Source: Mycolicibacterium nivoides (GTDB lineage Bacteria; Actinomycetota; Actinomycetes; Mycobacteriales; Mycobacteriaceae). From it: a stretch of DNA of 64,000 nt. Of this stretch, positions 24,896 through 32,687 are shown in pieces. Position 1 is the stretch's first letter. Every line of letters starts with the position of its first letter. The position numbers and the translations under genes were made by a program. The notes beneath the pieces were generated by a model, which ran no database searches, was not told where the DNA came from, and saw only the letters and a list, made by a program, of their open reading frames with translations. The DNA is taken from NCBI RefSeq assembly GCF_003855255.1, contig NZ_CP034072.1, positions 1,426,001-1,490,000 of the forward strand, read 5' to 3'.

Positions 24896-26917
24896 GTGCA
24901 ACCGACTCAGACAGCCGTACTCGACCGCCCCGAAGACCTGACCTGCGACTGGCTGACCGCCGCACTCGGCGCCGGACAGGTCGATGGGTTCAGTTTCGAG
25001 CGGATCGGAACGGGCCAGATGAGCGAGTGCTATCGCGTATCGCTGAGCTATGCCGCAGAGGAGGGCGGGCCGGCCTCGGTCGTGCTGAAGGTCGCCGCGA
25101 CCGACCCCAGCAGTCGCCAGACCGGACTGGCGCTCGGGCTCTACGAACGCGAGGTGCGGTTCTATACCGACATCGCGCCCGCCCTGGTGCCCGGGCCCGT
25201 GGCGCCGTGCTACCACGCCGCGATCGACACTCAGACCGGTGCGTTCGACCTGTTGCTCGGCGATGCCGTCCCCGCCCTGGTGGGCGACGAGATCCGCGGC
25301 GCCACAGCCGAACAGGCCTCTGCGGCGCTCACCGAGCTGGGCCGCATGCACGGGTCGAAGCCCGGCGCCGAGGCGCTGAACCAGGCTGAATGGCTCAACC
25401 GTGAGGCGCCGGTCAACCAGGGGTTGATCGCCGGCCTGTATGCGGCCTTCGTCGACCGGTACGCGGGCCTGATCACGCCCGAGCAGCGCCACGTGTGCGA
25501 GCGGCTCGTCGAGAGTTTCGACGCCTACCTGGCAGCCGAAGGAGCGTCCGAGCGGCCTCAGGGTCTGGTACACGGTGACTACCGGCTCGACAACATGCTG
25601 TTCGGCGACTCCGGTGCCGACCGGGCCCTGACCGTGGTCGACTGGCAGACCGTCACCAAGGGGCCTGCGTTCACCGACGTCGCGTATTTCATCGGCTGCG
25701 CCCTGCCCGTCGAGCAGCGCCGCGCGCACTACGACGAGTTACTGACGGCGTATCACCGGGCGCTCGGACCGGACTCCGCGCTGACGCTCGATCAGGTGCG
25801 CGACGGTGTGCGCCGGCAGAGCTTCTTCGGCGTGATGATGGCCATCATCTCCTCGATGCTGGTGGAGCGCACCGAACGCGGTGACCAGATGTTCATGACG
25901 ATGCTCGACCGGCACTGCAGCCATGTGCTGGACACCGAGGCCCTGGATATCCTTGCGCCACCGGCGATCCCGGAACCGCTGGTCCCCACGGACGAGGATG
26001 AGTTTGCGCATCCGCCGACCGGCGAGGAATTGTGGAACGAGAGCTGGTATCTCGACTTCGCCGATGCTGACGCGGGTTTCGGCGGTTGGGTCCGCCTGGG
26101 GCTGGTACCCAACCAGGACACCGCGTGGGTGAATGTGCTGTTCTGCGGTCCGGGGATGCCGACCGTGGCGCTCAACGACTTTCACGCCGCACCGGCCGAA
26201 CCGGCACTGATCACGGGTGAGGGTGTCGAGCTGAGCCTGCAGCCGGGCGAGCCGCTCAAGACCTACCGGGTCACCGCAGCGGGTACCGGGCAGGCCCATG
26301 ACGATCCGGCCGCGCTGCTGCGTGGTGAAACGGGCCGGCCGGTTCCGGTGACCATGGACCTGACCTGGACCACGGTGGGAACCCCGTACCAGTACCGGAT
26401 CACGCCGCGCTACGAGATTCCGTGCACGGTCTCGGGCACGGTGACCGTCGGGGAGCAGACCTTCGACGTCAACGCCGTCGCGGGCCAGCGTGACCATTCG
26501 TGGGGCGTGCGCGATTGGTGGTCGATGAACTGGGTGTGGAGTGCGATCCATCTCGACGACGGCACCCATCTGCACGGCGTGGACATCCGGATCCCCGGGA
26601 TGCCGCCGATCGGGATCGGCTATTCGCAGCGCGCGGGTGAGCCGCTCGTCGAATTGCAGTCGGTGACAGCGCAATACGCGCTCGGTGCCGATGATCTGCC
26701 GGTGTCGACGACGCTGAACCTGCAACCCGGCGACATCGAGGTCACCGTCGACATCCAGGGCCACGCGCCGGTGCTGCTGGTGGCTCCGGGAGACGACGGT
26801 GCCGGCCGGGTCAGTCAGTTCCCCCGCGCCTGGGCCAAGGTGCGCACCGCCGACGGACGCAGCGGGATCGGCTGGCTGGAGTGGAACCGCAACGTCAGCT
26901 CACCCGAAAACGCTTGA
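24896..26917 (+). CDS. APH-family kinase-like domain fused to a second uncharacterised beta-rich domain
   Basis: A 673-residue two-part protein. Residues about 1-350 are a phosphotransferase domain with HGDYRLDNMLFG near residue 226 and VVDWQTVTKG, a paralogue of the kinase-like protein at 4828-5901. Residues about 370-670 are rich in Trp and beta-type sequence (GWVRLGLVPNQDTAWVNV, QRDHSWGVRDWWSMNWVW, HLHGVDIRIPG). The QRDHSWGVRDW motif resembles DUF7064/7065 or tocopherol-cyclase-like proteins seen with lipid metabolism. The start is a leaderless GTG. The 3' end overlaps the convergent DUF167 gene by 23 nt. Substrate and reaction are unknown. Confidence 0.78.
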   Translation: MQPTQTAVLDRPEDLTCDWLTAALGAGQVDGFSFERIGTGQMSECYRVSLSYAAEEGGPASVVLKVAATDPSSRQTGLALGLYEREVRFYTDIAPALVPGPVAPCYHAAIDTQTGAFDLLLGDAVPALVGDEIRGATAEQASAALTELGRMHGSKPGAEALNQAEWLNREAPVNQGLIAGLYAAFVDRYAGLITPEQRHVCERLVESFDAYLAAEGASERPQGLVHGDYRLDNMLFGDSGADRALTVVDWQTVTKGPAFTDVAYFIGCALPVEQRRAHYDELLTAYHRALGPDSALTLDQVRDGVRRQSFFGVMMAIISSMLVERTERGDQMFMTMLDRHCSHVLDTEALDILAPPAIPEPLVPTDEDEFAHPPTGEELWNESWYLDFADADAGFGGWVRLGLVPNQDTAWVNVLFCGPGMPTVALNDFHAAPAEPALITGEGVELSLQPGEPLKTYRVTAAGTGQAHDDPAALLRGETGRPVPVTMDLTWTTVGTPYQYRITPRYEIPCTVSGTVTVGEQTFDVNAVAGQRDHSWGVRDWWSMNWVWSAIHLDDGTHLHGVDIRIPGMPPIGIGYSQRAGEPLVELQSVTAQYALGADDLPVSTTLNLQPGDIEVTVDIQGHAPVLLVAPGDDGAGRVSQFPRAWAKVRTADGRSGIGWLEWNRNVSSPENA

Positions 26918-27122
26918 GCCGCGCAGTCGCTCCGGAGATCAACTCCACGCGGCTGCGCGGCACACCCAGATGCTGGGCAAGCAGCTTGGTGACGGCGTCG
27001 TTGGCCTTGCCGTCGACGGCACGTTCCTGAACGTAGATGGTGAGCGCGCCGTCGTCAGCGACCTCGACCAGCGGGCCTTTGCGGCTGCCGGGCTTGACGC
27101 GGACGACGACGGTTTCGCTCAC
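26895..27122 (-). CDS. DUF167/YggU-family small protein
   Basis: A 75-residue protein. The segments VVVRVKPGSRKGPLVE, VQERAVDGKANDAV and PRSRVELISGATARLKRF match the YggU/UPF0235 family, a small alpha/beta fold of unknown role. The GTG at 27122 is chosen because the family begins right there; the frame upstream is antisense to the thiolase. It lies 11 nt after the thiolase stop on the same strand and is probably the last gene of the DUF35-thiolase transcript. Confidence 0.85.
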   Translation of the reverse strand: MSETVVVRVKPGSRKGPLVEVADDGALTIYVQERAVDGKANDAVTKLLAQHLGVPRSRVELISGATARLKRFRVS

Positions 27123-27133
27123 ACCGTCATTTT

Positions 27134-28336
27134 CTACCGCGCGACGATCACCGATGAGCCGTGGCCGAACAGGCCCTGGTTGGCGGTCACGCCGACCTTG
27201 GCGCCCTCGACCTGCCGGCCGATGGCCTGGCCCTTGAGCTGCCAGGTCAGCTCGCACACCTGCGCGATGGCCTGCGCCGGGATCGCCTCGCCGAAGCACG
27301 CCAGGCCGCCGGACGGGTTGACCGGGACACGGCCACCGATGGTCGTCGCGCCGGAACGCAGCAGCTGCTCACCCTCACCCTTGGCGCACAGGCCCAGGTG
27401 CTCGTACCAGTCCAGCTCGAGTGCGGTGGACAGGTCGTAGACCTCTGCCAGGCTGACGTCCTCGGGGCCGATCCCGGCCTCGGCGTATGCGGCGTCGAGG
27501 ATCTGATCCTTGAACACGCGCTCCGGTGCCGGCACCACGGCGGTGGAATCCGTTGCGATGTCCGGCAATTCGGGCAGGTGCTGCGGGTATTGCGGGGTCA
27601 CCGTCGAGATCGCGCGCACCGACGGGACGCCCTCCAGGGAGCCCAGGTGTTTCTCGGCGAACGATTTGCTCGCCACGATCAGCGCGGCGGCACCATCGGA
27701 GGTGGCGCAGATGTCGAGCTGGCGCAGTGGGTCGGACACCACCGGGCTGGCCAGCACGTCCTCGATCGAGGATTCCTTGTGGTAGCGGGCATTCGGGTTC
27801 TGCAGGCCGTGGCGGGAGTTCTTCACCTTGACCTGGGCGAAGTCCTCGGAGGTGGCCCCGTAGAGGTCCATCCGGCGCCGGGCCAGCAGGGCGAAGTACA
27901 CCGGGTTCATCGCGCCGAGCAGGTGGAAGCGCTGCCAGTCCGGATCGTTCTTGCGCTCGCCGCCGACGGGCGCGAAGGCGCCCTTGGGTGTGGTGTCGGC
28001 GCCGATCACCAACGCGACATCGCAGAACCCGGCCAGGATCTGAGCGCGGGCGCTCTGCAGTGCCTGCGAGCCCGACGCGCAGGCCGCGTAGCTCGACGAC
28101 ACCGGCACACCGTTCCAGCCCAGCTTCTGGGCGAAGGTCGATCCGGCGATGAAGCCCGGGTAGCCGTTGCGGATGGTGTCGGCCCCGGCGACCAGCTGGA
28201 TCTGGCGCCAGTCCAGGCCGGCCTCGGCCAGCGCGGCGCGGGCGGCGACGACGCCGTACTCGGTGAAGTCGCGGCCCCACTTGCCCCACGGGTGCATGCC
28301 CGCGCCGAGGATGTACAGCGGTTCGGGAGTGCTCAC
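27134..28336 (-). CDS. Thiolase-like lipid-transfer protein (SCP-x type)
   Basis: A 400-residue thiolase-fold protein. The nucleophilic Cys lies in SSYAACASGSQAL, the His/Asn region in EVYDLSTALE and NPSGGLACFGEAIP, and the C-terminal active-site loop in ANQGLFGHGSS. Proteins of this branch work with DUF35 partners in beta-oxidation or side-chain removal of sterol-like acyl-CoAs. The GTG start at 28336 overlaps the DUF35 stop. The pair upstream of polA matches Rv1627c-Rv1628c of M. tuberculosis. The exact acyl-CoA is not known. Confidence 0.88.
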   Translation of the reverse strand: MSTPEPLYILGAGMHPWGKWGRDFTEYGVVAARAALAEAGLDWRQIQLVAGADTIRNGYPGFIAGSTFAQKLGWNGVPVSSSYAACASGSQALQSARAQILAGFCDVALVIGADTTPKGAFAPVGGERKNDPDWQRFHLLGAMNPVYFALLARRRMDLYGATSEDFAQVKVKNSRHGLQNPNARYHKESSIEDVLASPVVSDPLRQLDICATSDGAAALIVASKSFAEKHLGSLEGVPSVRAISTVTPQYPQHLPELPDIATDSTAVVPAPERVFKDQILDAAYAEAGIGPEDVSLAEVYDLSTALELDWYEHLGLCAKGEGEQLLRSGATTIGGRVPVNPSGGLACFGEAIPAQAIAQVCELTWQLKGQAIGRQVEGAKVGVTANQGLFGHGSSVIVAR

Positions 28337-28770
28337 GGGATCCTCCAGGCGTGGGTGGTGCGCTCGATGCCCTCGTCGTCGGTGTAGAGCGTCATGGTGG
28401 TCAGCTCCATCTCCATGCCGACCTTGAGGTCGGCGGCGAGGGTGCCTTCGACGACCTTGCCGAGCACGATCAGACCTTCGTCGGCCAACTCCACCGCGGC
28501 GATCGCGAAGGGTTCGAACGGGTCGGTCTTCGGATACGGTGCGGGCGGGAGATACCGGTTCTCGGTGTAGCTCCACACCTTCCCGCGGCGGGACAGCGGA
28601 ACCAGGTCAAGGGTGTCGCTGTCGCAGGCCGGGTTGGGGCAGTTGTTCTCGCGCGGCGGGAACACGAAAGTGGCGCACTGAGTGCACTTGCCGCCGATCA
28701 GGTGAGTGGCACCGGCGTCGTCGGTGGCGAACCACCCTTCGATCGCGGGTTGCGAAGATGCTGCTGGCAC
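28333..28770 (-). CDS. DUF35 OB-fold protein, thiolase partner
   Basis: A 145-residue protein with a rubredoxin-like zinc ribbon (CTQC near residue 29 and CPNPAC near residue 44) followed by an OB-fold. DUF35 proteins pair with thiolase-like enzymes and help acyl-CoA binding or catalysis, as in archaeal HMG-CoA synthase complexes and mycobacterial steroid degradation. Here it overlaps the thiolase gene by 4 nt. The start is GTG, 6 nt after a TAGGCT box. It diverges from a TetR gene across a 33-bp palindrome that may control both. Confidence 0.87.
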   Translation of the reverse strand: MPAASSQPAIEGWFATDDAGATHLIGGKCTQCATFVFPPRENNCPNPACDSDTLDLVPLSRRGKVWSYTENRYLPPAPYPKTDPFEPFAIAAVELADEGLIVLGKVVEGTLAADLKVGMEMELTTMTLYTDDEGIERTTHAWRIP

Positions 28771-28776
28771 GCGGCC

Positions 28777-28782
28777 AGCCTA
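28777..28782 (-). promoter_or_regulatory. -10 box (TAGGCT) of DUF35-thiolase transcript
   Basis: On the minus strand TAGGCT ends 6 nt before the GTG at 28770, so a leaderless transcript is predicted. Confidence 0.45.
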
Positions 28783-28844
28783 AACGATCAAGACCGCAGA
28801 ACTGAAACGTGTTGCAGTTTTGCCCCGCGAACCAAGATAATGGC

Positions 28845-28877
28845 TTGAAGAGTACGAAACTGTTTCGTACTCTTCAA
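28845..28877. promoter_or_regulatory. 33-bp perfect palindrome overlapping the TetR promoter
   Basis: TTGAAGAGTACGAAAC (28845-28860), a single T, and its exact reverse complement (28862-28877) form the palindrome. The left edge is also a -35 (TTGAAG, 28845-28850) and the right part a -10 (TACTCT, 28868-28873) with a 17-nt spacer; the ATG at 28880 follows 6 nt later. The repressor site and core promoter are therefore the same DNA, and the symmetry places the mirror promoter on the other strand, facing the DUF35 gene. Confidence 0.85.
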
Positions 28878-28879
28878 AC

Positions 28880-29449
28880 ATGGTTCGAGGTATGGAGCGT
28901 GAGCAGGCCGTGCTGGCCGCGACGGCCGAGCTGCTGGTGGAACGGGGATACCAGGCACTGACGACCGACGCGGTGGCCGCCCGGGCCGGCGCCAGCAAGG
29001 CCACCATCTACCGCCGGTGGCCGAACAAGGCCCAGCTTGTCCGCGCGACCCTGGACGCCGCGGATGTCGCACGCAATGCGTCGGTACCCGACACCGGGGA
29101 GCTGCGCAGTGATCTGTTCGCCGTGATGGACGCCGTCGCGGCGAACGTGGCCGACCCGTTGACCCGGGTCACCGCGGAACTCGCAACCCTCATGCGCCAC
29201 GACGCGCAGCTGGCCGAGGCCATCCGCGAACATCTCGCCAAAGAGGAGCTCTCGCCGTTCCACGATGCGCTGCAGCGGGCCATCGCCCGCGGCGATATCG
29301 CCGCAGACACCCATGTCGAACTCATCCATGACGTGGCCGAGGCGATGATCCTCCGCCAGGTCCACCTCGACCTACCGGTCGACGCGGCGTTCAGCGCGCG
29401 GCTGATCGACGACGTCCTGTTGGTCCTGCTCGGAGGTGCCCGCGGATGA
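28880..29449 (+). CDS. TetR-family repressor
   Basis: A 189-residue TetR regulator. The DNA-binding domain includes AATAELLVERGYQALTTDAV and the recognition part ARAGASKATIYRRWPNKAQL. The ATG at 28880 is 6 nt after the -10 box inside the 33-bp palindrome, so the mRNA is leaderless and self-repression is very likely. An ATG at 28892 is an alternative. The stop overlaps the FAD hydroxylase ATG (ATGA), making that gene its co-transcribed and probable regulatory target; the divergent DUF35-thiolase genes may be controlled too. Confidence 0.93.
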   Translation: MVRGMEREQAVLAATAELLVERGYQALTTDAVAARAGASKATIYRRWPNKAQLVRATLDAADVARNASVPDTGELRSDLFAVMDAVAANVADPLTRVTAELATLMRHDAQLAEAIREHLAKEELSPFHDALQRAIARGDIAADTHVELIHDVAEAMILRQVHLDLPVDAAFSARLIDDVLLVLLGGARG

Positions 29450-30942
29450 CTGTCGTGATCGCGGGCGCCGGGCCCACCGGACTGACCCTGGCCATCGAGC
29501 TGGCCCGGCGCGGCGTGCCCTGCCGGGTGCTGGACAAAGCCGCGGCGTTGTTCCCCGGCTCCCGCGGCAAAGGGCTGCAGCCGCGCACCCTGGAGGTCTT
29601 CGACGACCTCGGCGTGATCGGCGCCGTGCTGGCCGCCGGGGAATCCTTTCCGCCCATGCGGCTCTACCGCGGCGAGGACGTGGTCTGGGAGAAGCCGATC
29701 TACGACCTGCTGGGGCTGCCCGAGCTGGAACCCACCCCGGCGGTGCCGTACCCGTACACGTGGCTGATCCCGCAGTGGCGCACCGACCAGATCCTGGCGG
29801 CGCGATTTGCCGAACTCGGCGGCACCATCGAGTTCGACACCGAGGTAACGGGTTTCACGCAGGGCGACGACGGTGTCACGGTGCATACCCGGCGAGGATC
29901 GATCCACGCCGACTACCTGGTCGGCGCCGACGGTGGCCGCAGCGCCGTCCGCAAGGCGTCCGGGGTCGACTTCCTCGGCGGTGCGCTCACCGAGGAACAG
30001 ATCATCGTCGGCGACGTGCGGGCCCGCGGCCTCGACGGCCGGTGCTGTCACCTCCTGACCCGGGACGGCGACCAGTCCACACGGTTCTCGCTGTGGAACC
30101 TGCCGGATAGTGAGCACTACCAACTGGTGGTGACGATGGCGCCCGGCGTCGAAGTTCCCGCGCTGACCCTCGAGGGCATGCAGGAAGTGCTGCAGCACCG
30201 GTCGGGCCGCCGGGACGTGACACTCTCGGATCTGCGGTGGATCTCGCTGTACCGGGTGAATCTGCTGATGGCGCAAAACTTCCGGATGGGCCGGGTGTTC
30301 CTGGCCGGAGACGCCGCCCACGTCCATTCGCCCGCCGGAGGGCAAGGCGTCAACACCGGGGTGCAGGATGCCTACAACCTCGGCTGGAAACTGGCCGCTG
30401 TGTCGGCCGGAGCGCCTGACGCCCTGTTGGACAGCTATGAGGCGGAGCGTCTGCCCGTCGCCGCCGAGGTGCTGCACCTCAGCGGCCTGTTGCACCGCCA
30501 GGGGTTCGGTGCGACGGGGCCTGCGCCCGCGGCCATCCACCAGTTGGACATCAACTACCGGGGAAGCCCGCTCGCCGTCGACACCGATCCGACCGGTGCG
30601 CTACGGGCCGGCGACCGGGCACCCGACGGACTGCTGCCAGACGGCCGCAGACTGTTCGACGTGTTCCGCGGCCCCCACTGGACTGTGCTGCAATTCGGTG
30701 CCGAGCCAGTCGATTTCGGGATCCCGCAGGTGCGACTCGCCCCCGGCGACGGCTACGACGTATCTGTCGGCTCCTACGTCCTGGTCCGGCCCGACGGTTA
30801 TGTCGGCGCGATCAGCACCCGGCCCGAAGTCATCCGCGACCAACTGCGGCAAGCGGGGGAGGAGGCCCCAGCCGCTACGTCAAGTGCCGGAGCAACTCGT
30901 CGCGGGACCACGGTGTCAGGCGAAACCGGCCGTCCCGGATGA
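29446..30942 (+). CDS. FAD-dependent aromatic hydroxylase (FAD_binding_3 type)
   Basis: A 498-residue group A flavin monooxygenase. It has the N-terminal FAD motif VVIAGAGPTGLTLAIELARR, the mid-chain YLVGADGGRSAVRK and the second FAD motif VFLAGDAAHVHSPAGGQGVN. The C-terminal thioredoxin-like region of the PheA/TfdB branch follows. The family hydroxylates phenols and polyketide-like aromatics, including rifampicin; the substrate here is not defined. The ATG overlaps the TetR stop. The last 23 residues run antisense into the neighbouring gene and look like read-through, so the frame may have lost its original stop. Confidence 0.87.
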   Translation: MTVVIAGAGPTGLTLAIELARRGVPCRVLDKAAALFPGSRGKGLQPRTLEVFDDLGVIGAVLAAGESFPPMRLYRGEDVVWEKPIYDLLGLPELEPTPAVPYPYTWLIPQWRTDQILAARFAELGGTIEFDTEVTGFTQGDDGVTVHTRRGSIHADYLVGADGGRSAVRKASGVDFLGGALTEEQIIVGDVRARGLDGRCCHLLTRDGDQSTRFSLWNLPDSEHYQLVVTMAPGVEVPALTLEGMQEVLQHRSGRRDVTLSDLRWISLYRVNLLMAQNFRMGRVFLAGDAAHVHSPAGGQGVNTGVQDAYNLGWKLAAVSAGAPDALLDSYEAERLPVAAEVLHLSGLLHRQGFGATGPAPAAIHQLDINYRGSPLAVDTDPTGALRAGDRAPDGLLPDGRRLFDVFRGPHWTVLQFGAEPVDFGIPQVRLAPGDGYDVSVGSYVLVRPDGYVGAISTRPEVIRDQLRQAGEEAPAATSSAGATRRGTTVSGETGRPG

Positions 30943-31981
30943 CCGCGACGGCCACGTCGTTCACATCGAGCCCGGAATGATCGGTGGAGGAGAAGCGGTA
31001 CTCGCCTTCAGGCGTGAGACATGTCAGTGAATCCATCGCTTGCCGGACCGCTTGAGGAGCGTCGTCGCCGGCCGCGTCGACGGCTGCCGCAATCAGCTTC
31101 GCGGCGGTGTATCCATCCACCGCGAATTGAGACGGCGGTACACCGTGCCGACGCTCGAAGGGTTCGGTCAGCGCGGCGATGGCGCTCCGGGTCGCTGAAG
31201 GTGGCAGGTCTGCTTCCACGGCTACCAGGGACGTCGCGACGATGATGCCGTCGGCGCCCGGGCCGACCTCGTCCACGAACGTGGGACTCGCGGCGCCGAG
31301 TCCCACGACCATCGGAATGTTCAGACCGGCTGACCTGAATGCCAATGCCAACCCGGTCGCCGGTGGCCCGGTGACCCACGCCATCAAGGCTTGCGCGCCG
31401 CTCGCGGCGGCCTCAGCCACTGCGGGTCCGAAATCCTCGGTGTCGACCTTGACCGAAACGACCGTGACCGCCTCGATTCCGAACTGGCTCAGCATGGTTT
31501 CCTGCGTCGTCCACGCCTCACGGTTGAACACGCTGTCGGAATCGAGGGCCACCGCAATTCTGGTCAAGCCGCGATGGCGGAAGTATCTGAGCAGCTGCGC
31601 GGCGACCACACGCCCCGTCGGCGGCGTCATGAACACGTACGGACGGACGGGATCGACCTGGGTGTGCGCGGCTCCCGTCGACACGTACACAACTCGGCGT
31701 TCATCGGTATGCGACAGGACCGCCAGACTTGCGTTGGAGAATGATGTTCCGACGACGGCAACGACGCCCCGGTCGGCCATCCGGTGGTAGGCGGCCACCG
31801 CACCCTGGGGGAGACTCTCGTCGTCCTCGACCGCCAGCTCCACCGGGCGTCCGAGCACACCACCCGCGTCGTTGAGCTGCTGTACGGCGAGCTCTGCGCC
31901 GTCCCGGTTCTCCAGGCCCATGTAATTAGAGCCGGTCAGCGATGTCACCTGGCCGATCACGATCGGGCTTGGCGACGGCAC
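30875..31981 (-). CDS. Leucine-binding-protein-like sensor or substrate-binding protein without signal peptide
   Basis: A 368-residue periplasmic-binding-protein type I fold (Peripla_BP_6). It starts directly with the mature-like sequence IVIGQVTSLTGSNYMG and contains GGVLGRPVELAVEDDES and VVAVVGTSFSNASLAV. A stop codon lies in frame 12 nt upstream of the GTG, so no signal peptide can be attached. A TAACCT box 6 nt before the GTG supports this leaderless start. No ABC permease or ATPase is nearby. AmiC-type cytoplasmic ligand sensors have the same fold, so a sensing role is possible. The 3' end overlaps the hydroxylase by 68 nt. Confidence 0.8.
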   Translation of the reverse strand: MPSPSPIVIGQVTSLTGSNYMGLENRDGAELAVQQLNDAGGVLGRPVELAVEDDESLPQGAVAAYHRMADRGVVAVVGTSFSNASLAVLSHTDERRVVYVSTGAAHTQVDPVRPYVFMTPPTGRVVAAQLLRYFRHRGLTRIAVALDSDSVFNREAWTTQETMLSQFGIEAVTVVSVKVDTEDFGPAVAEAAASGAQALMAWVTGPPATGLALAFRSAGLNIPMVVGLGAASPTFVDEVGPGADGIIVATSLVAVEADLPPSATRSAIAALTEPFERRHGVPPSQFAVDGYTAAKLIAAAVDAAGDDAPQAVRQAMDSLTCLTPEGEYRFSSTDHSGLDVNDVAVAVIRDGRFRLTPWSRDELLRHLT

Positions 31982-31987
31982 GAGGGA

Positions 31988-31993
31988 AGGTTA
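31988..31993 (-). promoter_or_regulatory. -10 box (TAACCT) of the binding-protein gene
   Basis: On the minus strand TAACCT ends 6 nt before the GTG at 31981, fixing a leaderless start. Confidence 0.5.
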
Positions 31994-32018
31994 GCGCGAC
32001 CACCGCGACGTCGACGGG

Positions 32019-32687
32019 CTACCCGCCGGCGGCGCCCAGCAGGATGCGGACCAGATCACTGTGGTTGTCGCGCATGAGGTTGTGTGCCCCGTCGAGCACG
32101 TGTGTGCGCCAGGCGGGGTCGGTGCGAACCCGCTCGAAGGTCGCGGTGAAGGGCGATTCACCCTCCCACTTGGTGGCGTAGACATAGTCGAGCCGGAAGC
32201 GGGACAGGTCGTCGCGCAGCCGGATCGGCTGCATCAACGACGCGAGTGGATGCGCCGTGGCGCGGTCGTCGAAGAACGGCAGTGGCGGTACGCCGTAGCC
32301 CGTGGCATCGACGCCGGCGTACCACGTGTGTTGTCCGTCGTCGGTCAGAGTCCACACCGAGTCGCCGTCTCGCGGCACGAACGCGTCCAGGTACACCAGC
32401 GAATCGACCTGCAGTGGAATGCGATCCGCGACGGCGGTGATCACCATGCCGCCGTAGCTGTGCCCGGCCAGTACCGCATCGGTCACGTGCTGGGCCTGCA
32501 TTTCCGCGATCACGTCGGCGATATGGGTTTCCAGGTTGACCCCGGCGTGGGCCAGGTGCGCGCGCTCGGCCACCCCGGTGAGGGTTGGTGTCAACACCCG
32601 GTGGCCCTCGGCGCGCAGTGCGGCGGCGAGATCGTCGAAGCACCAGCCGCCGTGGCACGCACCCGGTATCAGAACGTATGTGGTCAT
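32019..32687 (-). CDS. Alpha/beta hydrolase, methylesterase-like
   Basis: A 222-residue alpha/beta hydrolase of the compact EstC/methyl-salicylate-esterase type. It begins TTYVLIPGACHGGWCF (oxyanion loop) and has the nucleophile elbow LAGHSYGGMVI and a late catalytic His in VLDGAHNLMRDN. Such enzymes cleave small esters or enol-lactones. The ATG overlaps the stop of the upstream FAD monooxygenase, so the two act in one operon, probably on the same aromatic compound. The substrate is unknown. Confidence 0.87.
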   Translation of the reverse strand: MTTYVLIPGACHGGWCFDDLAAALRAEGHRVLTPTLTGVAERAHLAHAGVNLETHIADVIAEMQAQHVTDAVLAGHSYGGMVITAVADRIPLQVDSLVYLDAFVPRDGDSVWTLTDDGQHTWYAGVDATGYGVPPLPFFDDRATAHPLASLMQPIRLRDDLSRFRLDYVYATKWEGESPFTATFERVRTDPAWRTHVLDGAHNLMRDNHSDLVRILLGAAGG

